DNA of 64,000 nucleotides from Aquarana catesbeiana. Its lineage: Eukaryota > Chordata > Amphibia > Anura > Ranidae. The first letter of the stretch is position 1; the number at the start of each line of letters is the position of its first letter. The stretch covers positions 89,680,982 to 89,744,981 of the forward strand of contig NC_133325.1 in the NCBI RefSeq assembly GCF_042186555.1. The letters are read 5' to 3'. Below are positions 12,394 through 23,545 of this stretch, one piece after another. The position numbers and the translations under genes were made by a program. A model generated the notes under the pieces. The model was given only the letters and a program-made list of their open reading frames with translations, was not told where the DNA came from and did no database searches.

Positions 12394-13359
12394 AGAATGA
12401 TTGAAATGCCTGCAAGGTTTTAAAGTGGAAGTAAAGGCAAACATTGCAAACAGTCAGGCTCTTTATTGAAGACTCTGCAGCAATAAAATAAACTTTCCTG
12501 CCTGTTCGCAATCCTCTGCAGAGTGTAGACTGCTCTCCGGTCAATTCTGGTCAATGCAGTGCAAAGGAGACCTGTTTTGACCTGATGATGAGAGTTTGAA
12601 AAATAATACATGGATCATGTACAGTGCTCAGCTCTTCTATTTGTATGGGAAACAGCACGGGTCAGAACGTCCATCCTGGACTAGCACATGGCTCAATGAC
12701 TGATGTGGACGGGTGCACAGCATCTATGCAGAACAAACCCTGTGGGCAGGCAATTTGCCTTTCAAGTTTTTCTTTTCCCTTTGACTGGTAGTTTTAAATC
12801 AACTCAGAGTTAGCAGGAAACACACCAGGACAGTGCAGATCATCCGCAGCAATGAGCAGATTGCTCCAGACAGGCCAACCTCTGATTGAATGTGCTCAGT
12901 CTGAACGATTGTGAATTGAGAACCCAATGACTGTAACATATAGAGACGAACAAGCAGATTTCAGCTAGTTGGAGTTGATACCATTTTGCTTGGTTTCACA
13001 GGTGTATGAATCAGAGTCAGAGCAAATTTTCAAAATCCTCAATCATCAGTGATCAGTGACAGACATACTTTAGTAAGGTACAAAGTCCTGGATGGTATGC
13101 AGTAACCCACATCAACCCTTCAGCAATCATTTTTCTCTGAGTGGCTCATACACTGTAGATTACTGCACTTTGCACAGCATTATTCAGTGTTCTCTGTAGA
13201 CATTTTTTTTTGTTCTTGGTCGGATGAAAAAGTAGCTTGCTGTTCAAAAAAAAAAAAAAAAACAAACATTGGCAGTGTAAAAATCACCAAAAAATGGAAA
13301 ACCTACGCAAATATTGATTATGTCTATATTTCATTCAACTGCACACAATCACAATGAGG
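12394..13359. other. Non-coding stretch
   Basis: A TTTTAAAGTGGAAGTAAAGG string at about 12419 may be one end of a TTAA-flanked element. An A/T-rich low-complexity patch lies at about 13204-13262. No gene was recognised. Confidence 0.4.
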
Positions 13360-13531
13360 TGGATTTACTAAAGGATTTGAAAAAGTAATTTGTGTAAAGA
13401 TTCACTTGAACTAGCCAATCTTGGGAAAAAAAAATCCCTGTCTACTTTTTCATCTACATATAATTGGATAATTGTGGATCTTCAAAAAATTTACTATGTG
13501 AACATCCTCAAATCCTTTGGTAAATCAGTTT
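13360..13531. mobile_element. Foldback MITE of the GATTTACTAAAG family
   Basis: The left end GTGGATTTACTAAAGGATTT and the right end, read on the opposite strand as CTGATTTACCAAAGGATTTG, are inverted copies separated by about 125 bp. Relatives lie at 17048-17212 and 61167-61402, with half copies near 28890 and 53910. Confidence 0.6.
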
Positions 13532-14186
13532 AAATGCAATCTCTAAACTTTACTTTAAACATAAAATATGAGACTGTGCCACTTTAAGAAATACCAAATA
13601 TATCTAGGCTCAAAATCACATGTGCTTGTGCATAGGTGTGCACAGCCTATTGCATTAGGGTGTGCACCTGAAAGCTCCAACACATGCGTGTGTCACATGT
13701 TTACCATCCTCTTCCCTGCTTTCCATCCTGAAAAAATGGGAGGAGGGGAGGAAAGAGAGCACACAGGGGGACCCGAGCAGCAGAAGGAAGAGGAACAGGA
13801 AGGGTGGCATATATTAGTACCGATCCCCTGTATTTTCCTCCTGTGGCAGCTGAATGTTGACGAGTGGGAGAGGAGGAGAAGCCTACTTTCAGTTCCAGCA
13901 AGAGGAAAAAACAAATCGGTTCCACTAAATTCCACCCCCGCTGCCTCTACTGTTCAGGTTCTGGGGGTTGGGAAGGAAGGATCATGGTTCACCTGTCACC
14001 TTCCCGTGATTAATGGGTAGATCATGATTGACGGGTTGCCAACCCCAGGAAGCAGTGGTTTCATTGCAGATGCTTAAGTCACTCCTTATTGAGCCATAAA
14101 TAAAGCTCTGCAATCAGCAAAGCTCATGCTCCCCACTGATTGGAGAGCTTTGGTTCCGACTCAACAGGAGGCATTCGGACCCCTTA
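13532..14186. other. Non-coding stretch with a repeat fragment
   Basis: CATAGGTGTGCACAGCCTAT followed by GCATTAGGGTGTGCACC (about 13631-13671) resembles a terminus of a common frog repeat. A purine-rich patch follows. A 150-codon frame crosses the area but shows no recognisable domain and overlaps the repeat, so it is not called as a gene. Confidence 0.4.
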
Positions 14187-14585
14187 GGCCCCTTTCACAT
14201 GATCGGCCCAATTGGATCCGCCTGTCCGCTTTTCAGGTGGACCCCAGCGGGCCACCCATTGACTTCTATTGCCAGACGAATGTCAGCGAGTATGTGTCCG
14301 CTGACACCCGCCTGCCGTCCAATCCGACAAGATCCGCTGAAAACAGACAAATGGCGATACGTTCGCCATCCATCCATTGGATCGGATGGGATCGGATGAA
14401 AACGGACAGGCGGTCCATTTTCATCTGATCTCCCCCTAGAGGACAGCGGGGCTCTGAAAGGTCCGCCTCTGCACAGTGAGCGGAGACGGACTTGTCATCC
14501 ACCTGCTCAGCGGGGATCAGCAGAATGATCCCCCGCTGAGCTAGCGGAGTCTGTCCAACAGATTCGCCCCGTGTGAAAGGGGTCT
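14187..14585. mobile_element. TA-flanked MITE with CCCCTTTCACA ends
   Basis: GGCCCCTTTCACATGATCGG at the left and GTGTGAAAGGGGTCT at the right are inverted termini next to TA at 14185-14186 and 14586-14587. The interior contains self-complementary GGATCGG/CCGATCC-like words. Non-autonomous. Confidence 0.65.
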
Positions 14586-14587
14586 TA

Positions 14588-14784
14588 AAAAAGAGAAAAT
14601 TGCTTCTTAATGGAGAAGCAGAGGAGCTCCCCCTGTAAGAATACAATAGCACAACGAGGGGGGTGATCCACCATCCACCTCACATGTGTAGATAGGGGAA
14701 TAATTTTGTTTGTTTTTTTTGATCAACCTGCTGGCTGATTGAATAAAAATGACTCATCTATGGGCAGCCTAAAAGTTAAAGGTA
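14588..14784. other. Short spacer
   Basis: Spacer between two transposons; nothing recognised. Confidence 0.5.
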
Positions 14785-15505
14785 CACTATATTACCAATA
14801 GTATTGGGACGCTAGCCTTTACACGCACATGAACTTTAATGGCATCCCATTCTTAGTCCATAGGGTTCGATATTGAGTTGGCCAACCCTTTGCAGCTATA
14901 ACAGCTTCAACTGTTCTGGGGAGGCTGTTATCAAGGTTCAGGAGTGTGTCTATGGGAATGTTTGACCATTCTTCCAGAAGTGCATTTGTGAGGTCCAGAA
15001 CTGATGTGGACGAGAAGGTCTAGCTCACAGTCTCTGCTCTAATTCATCCCAAAGGTGTTCTATTGGGTTGAGCTCTGTGCAGGCCAGTCAAGTTCCTCCA
15101 CCCCAAACTCGCTCATCCATGTCTTTATGGACCTTGCTTTGTGCACTGGTGCGAAGTCATGGAACAGAAAGGGCCCTTTCCCAAACTGTTCCCACAAAGT
15201 TAGGAGTATGAAATTGTCCAAAATGCCTTGGTTTGCTGACGCTTGACCCCTTCACTGGAACTAAGGGGTCAAGCCCAACCCCTGAAAAACAACCCCACAC
15301 TACAATCTCCCCTCCACCAAATGATTTGTACCAGTGCACAAAGCAAGGTCCATAAAAACATGGATGAGAGAGTTTGGGGTGGAGGAACTTGACTGGCCTG
15401 CACAGAGTCCTGACCTCAACCCAACAGAACACCTTTGGGATGAATTAGAGGATGCCATTAAAGTTCATGTGCTAGTAAACGCAGGTGTCCCAAAACTTTA
15501 TAGTG
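14785..15505. mobile_element. Foldback Tc1-like element with opposed transposase fragments
   Basis: The ends are inverted (CACTATATTACCAATAGTAT and its near reverse complement near 15490-15505), flanked by TA at 14783-14784 and 15506-15507. Both arms carry the same C-terminal transposase region in opposite orientation: on the plus strand near 15334-15450 WPAQSPDLNP then EHLWDELE, on the minus strand a GGGEIVVWGCFSG block near 15300 and complementary remains of the other motif near 15050-15110. The right arm is shorter than the left, so it has lost part. It cannot encode an active transposase. Confidence 0.75.
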
Positions 15506-15507
15506 TA

Positions 15508-17047
15508 TATATCACCTGGAATGGTCAATACGACTGCAAATAACTATTTAGGATTTACGTGAATTTACATGTTGGGTACTTTAGTAGGAGGAGACTTGAA
15601 CAACGAGAAGGATTATCATGTGTATTTATAAGCAAGAGGAGCCCTATTTCTATATAAAGGACTTGCAATTAGCCCCTGCATTCCAAGTTTATTTTTGGTT
15701 TAATTTTGTCTTCAACGATCTCTGAGGATAACCTTGAAAAACATATTTCAGTCAATCTAAGTCAATCTCCTGAAATAAGAAATGAAGCAAAAGCTGTCAT
15801 GAACAGTCATATGGTATCACTCTGTATGTTGCATAAATGAAAGGCAGCACACCATACAGCTTAGTGTTTAACCAACTGCTTCTATTCTTCACACAGATAC
15901 TGTGTAATAAAGTCCACAACATAAACAAATTAGAACTCATCATCAAAAACATGAAGCTAGACATGAGCAAGTTCTGGCACATAATACAGCAGTTTAATAA
16001 CCGGTGTCAGAGTGGTGAGATTCTGAGTATCAACAAGTGAACAATGCATAAAGATAGCAGCAGGAAGGTACCAGAAATAAAGATGTTAGCAGCTACAGTG
16101 CCCCTTTAGGTGCGGTCCCTCTTGCTGCCATATCATGGATGAGGTTAGTGCCCACATAGACCCCAGTTGTGAGCAGGACACCCTAGAGCTACAAAGATGT
16201 GATCCTACTGTGAACTAATTTAAAAAGGGCCCTATGCAAAGCTGAATGCCCAGAAGAACCGGCACAGATGGCATGAAGACTAGCTGGAGTCACCTTGTCT
16301 ATCTCTGACCTTCTACTGCGGGTCCTGTAGCGTGGTATGTATGGCCTTGGGGGCCTGTGACAAAGTCCTTTAATCTGAGTGGTAGCTGAAAGCTTGGAAT
16401 AAATATCATCAGGCAGCATGTCCAGCTGGACAAAGCTATAGGAAGAGACTGACAGTATACTAATAAAAGGACCTTGTCAACCCTGACCCTTATCTGCAGG
16501 TCCTGTGGCTCGATGGTGTATTGCCTAAAGCTGAGGAGTGTAGTATACATGGTAAAATGGTCCCAACTCTGTGGTGCTCTCTAGGAGGGAAGATGTCTAA
16601 ATATGTGTAATTGTGCTCTGCACAGCAAAGATACTGCAAGATGTGTACTTATGCTAGCCCTGTGGGTATGTCTAATGTGATATGTTGTGGGAAGAAACAT
16701 GAAGTTGCAGTAAAGTACTGAAAATGCATGCATGCAGATGCAGAAAGTGGACGTTCTTTTATTTCAAGTTTTAGGCCTCAGGCTAGGAATGTGTGAGCAG
16801 GCCTTTGGCCAGGAGAAATGTGTCCAAGATGGTGGCTACAAAGGCGAGTAGGTGGATACTCTATTTAAGAGGAAGCAGGGTGAAACTTGTACTACTTGGC
16901 ACCAACAGCTATCCAATCCAGGTCCCCTATAAAGTAGCCCATTGGTATGTAGAGTTGTGAACACCTGGAAGCCGGGATAAAGGTGAAGGAGACCGACAAC
17001 GTTTCAGGGAGAACACCTTTCTCAAGTCATATCCACCTCTGCACACA
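15508..17047. other. Non-coding stretch
   Basis: No gene or complete repeat was recognised. Short frames near 15840-16040 and 16190-16550 have no known motifs. Confidence 0.4.
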
Positions 17048-17212
17048 ATGGGGGAGAGTTACTAAACATGTAGAGTCCAAAATCTGGTGCAGCTGTGCAT
17101 GGTAGCCAATCAGCTTCCAAAGTTAACTGGTTCAATTAAGCTTTGACAACAAACCTGAAAGCTGATTGGTGCACAGCTGCACCAGATTTTGCACTCTCCA
17201 GATTTAGTAAAT
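17048..17212. mobile_element. Foldback MITE of the GATTTACTAAAG family
   Basis: Two inverted arms share AAAATCTGGTGCAGCTGTGC and its reverse complement GCACAGCTGCACCAGATTTT, with a small loop. Ends read GTTACTAAACATGTAGAG and CTCCAGATTTAGTAAATC. Confidence 0.7.
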
Positions 17213-18041
17213 CAAACTTCCTGAGTGTTTAAAATGGTTTAACTGGCATCATAGACATAAGCTGAACCTCCAGCTGGTGTAACATCACTGTCAACTCATC
17301 ACCATGATGTCACTTCTGGTCCAGAGGATGAAAACCTGGTGTTTCATCACCCATAAATTTTGCATTTATACTGTTTCTATGTTTTATTGGGGTGTGCATC
17401 TGCTGTTTTCTTTGTCTCAGTGTGTATGTCCTTTGGCAGTCACGAAATATGTATTAACATTTGGCTGCCATGTAATGTTTCTGCGCAGCATGCTTTCTCT
17501 CTGCCGGAGATCTTTAGTCTCCAAAGGCTTACCTGTCATTCAGTCTGTAGTCCAGAAGTTGATTCAAGACCTAACCACAGATGTAATTCTAACTTACTGC
17601 CTTGTAATAAAGTAATGCCTAAGCCAGACACAAACACATGCTATGTATTCAGTAACAGAGTGATAGCCAGCTTCTGCTATATTTCCTGATCTAGTATGAA
17701 ATTACCACCAATTGCTACTATATCAATATAGCACAGTATTTTTTCACATTTATTGCTCTTTATTGGAAATTCTACAAAAAGAGTCATCACTAGACTCCAT
17801 AACAGATCTATAATGGATGACACTGACCATTGATTCAGCGCTCAGTAGACTAGGCATCAATCATGAGACTTGCTGATTGAACCAAAGTGTTGTTAAATCT
17901 ACTACCTCTATAACCAGTCTTCATTGAATTAACTATCATATTCCACTGTATCCAGCTACCATAATCATTTTAGGATAAGTAAACTTTTACTTTTTACTTG
18001 TGATCATATACTTTATCTGAAATCTTAAACTTTATTACATA
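17213..18041. other. Non-coding stretch
   Basis: AT-rich, no recognised feature. Confidence 0.4.
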
Positions 18042-18244
18042 CAGTGTCTTGAAAAAGTATTAATACCCCTTGAAGTTATCCAAAAACATAAATGTATTTT
18101 ATTGATTTGATTGATTTTACATGATAGACCAACACAAAGTGGCTCATAATTGTAAAGTGGAAGGAAAATTATAAATAGTTTCAATTTTTTTTTTACAAAT
18201 AAGTATGTGAAAAGTGTGGTGTGCATTTGTATTCAGCCACCCAG

Positions 18245-19261
18245 TCAATACTTTGTAGAACCACCTTTCACTGCAATTACAGCTGCAAGTCTTTTTAGGT
18301 ATGTTTCTACCAGCTTTGCACATCTAGAGAGTGACATTTTTGCCCATTCTTCTTTGCAAAATAGCTCAAGCTCTGTCAGATTGGATGGAGAGCGTCTGTG
18401 AACAGCAATGTTCAAGTCTTGCCACAGATTCTCAATTGGATTTAGGTCTGGACTTTGACTGGGCATTCTAACACATGAATATGCTTTGATCTAAACCATT
18501 CCATTGTAGCTCTGGCTGTATGTTTAGGGTCGTTGTCCTGCTGGAAGGTGAACCTCCGCCTCAGTCTCAAGAGTCCTTTGCAGAGTCAAACAGGTTTTCT
18601 TCTAAGATTGGCCTGTATATGGCTTCATCCATCTTCCCATCAACTCTGACCAGCTTCCCCGTCCCTGCTGAAGAAAAGCATCCCCACAACAAAATGCTGC
18701 CAATACCATGTTTCATGGTGGGGATGGTGTGTTCAGGGTAATGTGCAGTGTTAGTTTTCTGCCACACATAACGTTTTGCTTTTAAGCCAAAGAGTTCAAT
18801 TTGGTCTCATCTGTCCAGAGCACCTTCTTTCACATGTTTGCTGTGTCCCCCACATGGCTTCCCAAACTGCAAACTGGACTTCTTATGGCTTTCTTTCAAC
18901 AATGGCTTTCTTCTTGCCACTCTTCCATAAAGGCCAGATTTGTGGAGTGTACGACAAATAGTTGTCATCTGGACAGATTCTCCCATCTGATCTGTGGATC
19001 TCTGCAGCTCCTCCAGAGTTACCATGGGCCTCTTGGCTGCTTCTCTGATGAATGCTCTTCTTGCCCGGCCTGTCAGTGTAGGTAGATGGCCATGTCTTGG
19101 TAGGTTTGCAGTTGTGCCATACTCTTTCCATTTTCAGATGGTGGATTGAACAGTGCTCTGTGAGATGTTTAAAGCATGGGATATTTTTTATAACCTAACC
19201 CTGCTCTAAATTTCCCCACAACTTTATCCCTGACCTGTCTGGTGTGTTCCTTGGCATTCAT
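18245..19261 (-). pseudogene. Tc1-family transposase pseudogene
   Basis: Read on the minus strand from ATG at 19261, the 1017-bp region has the length expected for a roughly 340-residue Tc1 transposase, an enzyme that cuts and pastes the element at TA dinucleotides. The paired helix-turn-helix DNA-binding region comes first, then the DDE catalytic domain. Pieces of the catalytic motifs are readable: LWTDETK for the first aspartate, the QDN-DPKHT block for the second, and SPDLNPIENLWQDL for the third acidic residue. The frame is broken by several shifts, so the product is split over three frames (around 18245-18466, 18567-18767 and 18807-19131). It is dead as written; the element may still have been mobilised by relatives. 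Confidence 0.85.
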
Positions 19262-19280
19262 GATGCTGTTTGTTCATTAA

Positions 19281-19771
19281 AGTGGGGTTCCACTCAAATT
19301 TTTAACTTAATCTTACCCCCTTCAGTTAATTGCATAGATGTTCAAATGCCGCACGAAATTTTTTTTTATCGCTGTAATTACCTTTATATTGTACTTTATT
19401 GTGGCACTTCCTGTCTCTCCTCCCATGGGAGTAGGCGTGTTTATTGCCTTTCCCCAGCGCCGCACTGTCTCCTGGGAGCTTAGTGTCAGGCTTCCCAAGA
19501 TTCAGTGCGGAAACAATTATGAAGCGTGTGAACAAGCTGTGAATGAACAGCATTCACCGCATCCTGGAAATCAATGCTTGTGGGCTTCACATGCCCACAA
19601 GCAAGATGGAAACAGCCAGCATCACATTTTTTAAGTTATTCTTCAGTACGAAAACAGACAGAGGCGGAAATATTACACCCAAACTGTGAGTATTATTTTG
19701 GGATTAGCAAAGTGTCTCAATGACCTAAAAAAAAAAAAAAAAAAAAAAAGATTGGTCGCCGGACTCCCGCT
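19281..19771. mobile_element. TTAA MITE nested in the Tc1 element
   Basis: TTAA at 19277-19280 and 19772-19775 flank ends AGTGGGGTTCC and, on the opposite strand, AGCGGGAGTCC. The interruption sits between TGTTTGTTCA and GGTTCACAAACC, which are nearly contiguous in the sister Tc1 copy near 22385-22400. This gives an independent empty site. An A-run lies at 19727-19749. Confidence 0.85.
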
Positions 19772-20096
19772 TTAAGGTTCACAAACCTCTGAGGGCTTCA
19801 AAAAACAGCTGTATTTATAAAGAGAATACATTACACACCGGTGGACTCTATTTACTAATTAGGTGACCTCTGAAGGCAATTGGTTCCACCAGATTTTAGT
19901 TAGGGGTATCAGAGTAAAGGGGGCTGAATACAAATGCACGCCACACTTTTCAGATTTTTTTTTTTTAAATTGAAAACCATTTATTATTTTCCTTCCACTT
20001 CACAATTATGTGCGACTTTGTGTTGGTCTACCACATAAAATCCCAATAAAATATGTTTACATGTTTAGTTGTAACATGACAAAATGTGGAAAATGT

Positions 20097-20259
20097 CATG
20101 GGGTATGAATACTTTTTCAATGCACTGTAATGGTAGAGTAAATGGGGTCCCTCAAGCTAAACACAATTCTAAACTAAAATTTCATGGGGTATGAATACTT
20201 TTTCAAGGCACTGTAATGGTAGTAAATGGGGTCCCTCAAGCTAAACACAATTCTAAACT
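20097..20259. repeat. Tandem duplication of a Tc1 end plus flank
   Basis: Two near-identical copies of about 78-80 bp, each containing the last bases of the Tc1 terminus (TCATGGGGTATGAATAC) and the adjacent flank (GGGGTCCCTCAAGC, CACAATTCTAAACT), are separated by a few bases. The second copy is a free transposon end with no element attached. Confidence 0.85.
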
Positions 20260-20567
20260 GTTTTGATGATCTGCATTTACATAATTTGTACAAATTCTCA
20301 TAAGGTATGACACAATACAACACTGATTTACTGTATGATAGCTTCAGTTTTACATCTGTGCATAATTTTATATATTTAGGATGACGCCATATTCATTTTA
20401 TTTGTAGTGATTACGAATCATTGGAGATCCCTTTCCACTTGCAAGACTGCTTGTGGGAAGGGCTTGACCAGCCTATCCAAAAAGTGTGAGGAGTCAACAC
20501 ATGCTGGTACTTTAAGGCTACTTTATATTGTAGAAATTGAATGAACATAGGAATAAGGCATTATATA

Positions 20568-21546
20568 TGTTGCGGGTTACACACTTCTTTATTCAAGCAG
20601 AAAGTTAATGTCAGTCAACAAACAGCCTTTTCAGTAGCAATATAATATGAACTTACAGACCGCAGAAAGCTTGAGGAGAACTTCCCTTAGAGGAGGTATC
20701 CAGATTATTGGGTCACCCTGAGATTCCCAGAGTCCTTGCGGTTTATCTAGTTGAAGGTTGGAGACAGTACCAAGTAGCTACTTTTTCACTCCTCATCAGG
20801 TACCTCTCCCTAATGCCGTGTACACACGGTCGGACTTTTCAGCTACAAAAGTCCAACAGCCTGTCTGACAGACTTTCGACAGACATTCGACGGACTTTTG
20901 GCGGACTTTTGACGGACTTTCTAACGACCGGACTTGCCTACACACGATCACACCAAAGTCCGAAGGATTCGTTCCTGATGACGTACACCGGACTAAAATA
21001 AGGAAGTTGATAGCCAGTAGCCAATAGCTGCCCTAGCGTCGGTTTTTGTCCGTCGGACTATCATACAGACGAGCGGATTTCTGGGTCTGGCGGAGTTACG
21101 ACGTAAAGATTTAAAGCATGTTCCAAATCGAAAGTCCGCCAGATTTGCGACTGGAAAGGTCAGCTGAAGGTACGGTGAAGCCCACACACAATCGGATTGT
21201 TCGCCGGATTTGGTCCGTCAGACCAGTCCAGTCGAAAAGTCCGACCGTGTGTACGCCCCATAACACTGCTCCTACTCTTTCCCTAACAAGCATGGTTAGT
21301 TTCCTAGCCTACTTCCACACTTTAGGTGCACCAAATGACACAGAATCTGCTATTTAAGCACTTCTGTGTCAAGATGGCCACACCCAAACTTGTGTGATTT
21401 TGGCATCCAATAGGAGATGTCGGCCTTACCAGAATGGCTGCCTGGAGCCCATAATAGGGAACAAATTAGTTCCCAGTAATTTCCTGGCAGCCTGAAGAAG
21501 CAGCACAGTGCCACCTTTAGGTCAGCAGACAAACTGGAGCCCAACA
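20568..21546 (-). mobile_element. Possible solo LTR, minus strand
   Basis: Read on the minus strand it starts TGTTGGGCTCCAG and ends GGGTTA-type sequence closing in CGCAACA. A TATA-like GCTTAAATAGC occurs near 21350 and an AATAAAG signal near 20590 in the order expected for U3-R-U5. A MITE (20813-21260) lies between them. No matching target duplication was found, so the limits are tentative. Confidence 0.4.
20813..21260. mobile_element. TA-MITE with GTGTGTAC termini
   Basis: Inverted ends share GTACACACGGTCGGACTTTT (left) and its complement at the right, with TA on both sides (20811-20812, 21261-21262). The interior is rich in the CGGACTTTT word and its complement, so the whole can fold into a long hairpin. 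No coding capacity. Confidence 0.75.
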
Positions 21547-21689
21547 CCTGCCCACATGTTCTGATTGTTCAACAATTGTTCAAATTGTTCAAACTAACAT
21601 TTTTCAAAAACACCTGTACAGTTTTAGATTATCAAATAAAATACACAAAAGATTCCAGATCATTCATTGTGAAATTTAAATACTTTAAC

Positions 21690-22010
21690 CCCTTCGCGAA
21701 TAAGGCTAAAACAAATCTTAATGCCTTAGCCCAATTTTGCAACTTTGACATGTGTTAGTAAAACCGTACATATCACCACAACTACTTTGTGCATCCAGGT
21801 GGATGATACCTTGTTTTTTTCAGGACAAATTGGGCTTTCATTTGGTAGTAAATTGTAATAGCTATCTCCTGATTTTTTTTTATTATCAAAGGAAAACTGG
21901 CCCAGAAAAGATTAAAAAAGTCCTTTTTTTTTAATATAGCTGTATATTTCTTGCTACTACCATAACCTACCACCAAAGAACAGCCCAAAATAAATTATCC
22001 TGCTCCTGGT
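21690..22010 (+). repeat. Dispersed repeat B, copy 1
   Basis: A stretch beginning AACCCCTTCGCGAATAAGGC includes GTAGTAAATTGTAATAGCTA and TTTCAGGACAAATTGGGC. The region 43530-43860 carries the same order of words on the opposite strand. Probably a TTAA-type dispersed element. Confidence 0.45.
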
Positions 22011-22030
22011 GATCTCAGTGATATCACATA

Positions 22031-23377
22031 CAGTGCCTTGAAAAAGTATTCATACCCCTTGAAATTTTCCACATTTTGTCATTTTACAACTAAAAACGTA
22101 AATGTATTTTATTGGGATTTTATGTGATAGACCAAAACAAAGTGGCACATAATTGTGAAGTGGAAGGAAAATGATAAACGGTTTTCCAATTTTTTTTACA
22201 AATAAATATGTGAAAAGTGTGGCGTGCATTTGTATTTAGCCCCCTTTATTCTGATAACTAAAATCTAGTGGAACCAATTGCCTTCAGAAGTCACCTAATT
22301 ATTAAATAGATCCCACCTATGTGTAATTTAATCTTGGTATGAATACAGCTGTTCTGTGAAGCCTTCAGAGGTTTTTTAGAAAACCTTAGTGAACAAACAG
22401 CATCATGAAGGCCAAGGAACACACCGGGCAGGTCTGGGATAAAGTTGTGGAGAAGTTTAAAGCAGGGTTAAGTTATACAAAAATATCCTAAGCTTTGAAC
22501 ATCTCATGGAGCACTGTTCAATCCATCATCCGAAAATAGAGAGAGTATGGCAAAACTGCAAACCTACCAAGACATGACTGTCCACCTAAACTGACAGGCC
22601 GGGCAAGGAGAGCATTCATCGGAGAAGCATCTAAGAGCCCCACAGTAACGCTTGAGGAGCTGCAGAGATTCACAGTTTAGGTGGGAGAATCTGTTCACAG
22701 GACAACTATTAGTCGTGCACTCCACAAATCTGGCCTTTATGGAGGAGTGGCAAGAAGAAAGCGATTGTTGAAAGTCCTGTTTTCAGATTGCGAAAAGCCA
22801 TGTGGGGGAACAGTAAACATGTGGAAGAAGATGCTCTGGTCAGATGAGACCAAAATTACACTTTTTGGCCTAAAAGCAAAATGCCATGTGTGGCAGAAAA
22901 CGAACACTGCATATTACCCTGAACACACCATCCCCACCGTGAAACATGGTGGTGGCAGCATCATGTTGTGGGGATTCTTTTCTTCAGCAGAGACAGGTAA
23001 GCTGGTCAGAGTTGATGGGAGGATGGATGAAGCCAAATACAGGGCAATCTTAGAAGAAACTTGTTAGAGTCTGCAAAAGACTTGAGACTGGGGCGGAGGT
23101 TCATCTTCCAGCAGGATAACGACCCTAAACATACAGCCAGAGCTACAATGGAATGGTTTAGATTAAAGCATATTCATGTATTAGAATGGTCCAGTCAAAG
23201 TCCAGACCCAAATCCAATTGAGAATCTGTGGCAAGACTTGAAATTTGCTGTTCACAGACATTCTCCATCCAATCTGACAGAGCTTGAGCTATTTTGCATA
23301 GGAGAATGGACAAAATGTCACTATCTAGATGTGCAAAGCTGGTAGAGACATACCCAAATAGACTTGCAGCTGTAATT
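22031..23377 (+). mobile_element. Tc1-like transposon, 3'-truncated
   Basis: The left terminus CAGTGCCTTGAAAAAGTATT follows TA at 22029-22030. The body matches the 18042-20127 element in the opposite orientation. After GCAGCTGTAATT (about 23377) homology stops and a SINE begins, so the right terminus is absent. Confidence 0.85.
22405..23377 (+). pseudogene. Tc1-family transposase pseudogene, truncated
   Basis: ATG 22405 opens MKAKEHTGQVWDKVVEKFK, the N-terminal DNA-binding region, but a stop appears after KIS (about 22490), another in REYG and another before VGESVHRTT. The catalytic part is readable from about 22681: HKSGLYGGVARRK, LWSDETK with the first aspartate, WGFFSSAETGKL, then in another frame QQDNDPKHTARAT with the second aspartate and NPIENLWQDL with the third acidic residue. 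The last 10-20 residues and the 3' end are lost at the SINE junction. Not functional. It is useful as the empty-site reference for the MITE in the other Tc1 copy. Confidence 0.85.
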
Positions 23378-23545
23378 ATTATTATTTAAGGTACTTATAT
23401 AGCACCATCAATGTACACAGCGCTTAGGGAGGCACAGGGAGAACATGCAAACTCCAGGCAGGTAGTGTTGTGGTTGGGATTTGAACCAGCGACCCTTTTT
23501 ACTGCTAGGTAAGAGTACTACCCACTACACCACTCCTCCCCCACT
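23378..23545 (-). mobile_element. tRNA-derived SINE, internally shortened
   Basis: Read on the minus strand, the head has an A-box-like string (GGTGTAGTGGGTAGTACT) and a B box GGTTCAAATCCC, the internal pol III promoter of a tRNA-derived SINE. It then runs through TTTGCATGTTCTCCCTGTGC and GTACATTGATGGTGCTATAT to an (AAT)n tail that abuts the Tc1 truncation point. A middle section known from related SINEs appears missing. It is not a tRNA gene. Confidence 0.7.

Larger units (their letters stand above)
18042..20127 (-). mobile_element. Tc1-like transposon, full length but inactive, with a nested MITE
   Basis: The termini CAGTGTCTTGAAAAAGTATT and, at the right, the reverse complement of CAGTGCATTGAAAAAGTATT are flanked by TA at 18040-18041 and 20128-20129. 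A transposase pseudogene lies on the minus strand. A TTAA MITE (19281-19771) is inserted next to the 5' end of the gene. The same family is present at 22031-23377. Confidence 0.85.

Noticed and set aside
13568..14020. 150-codon plus-strand open frame
   Set aside because: No domain, atypical composition, overlaps a dispersed repeat fragment; chance frame.
23378..23545. tRNA-like A and B boxes
   Set aside because: The cloverleaf is not intact and the sequence continues into a SINE body with an AAT tail, so it is not a tRNA gene.
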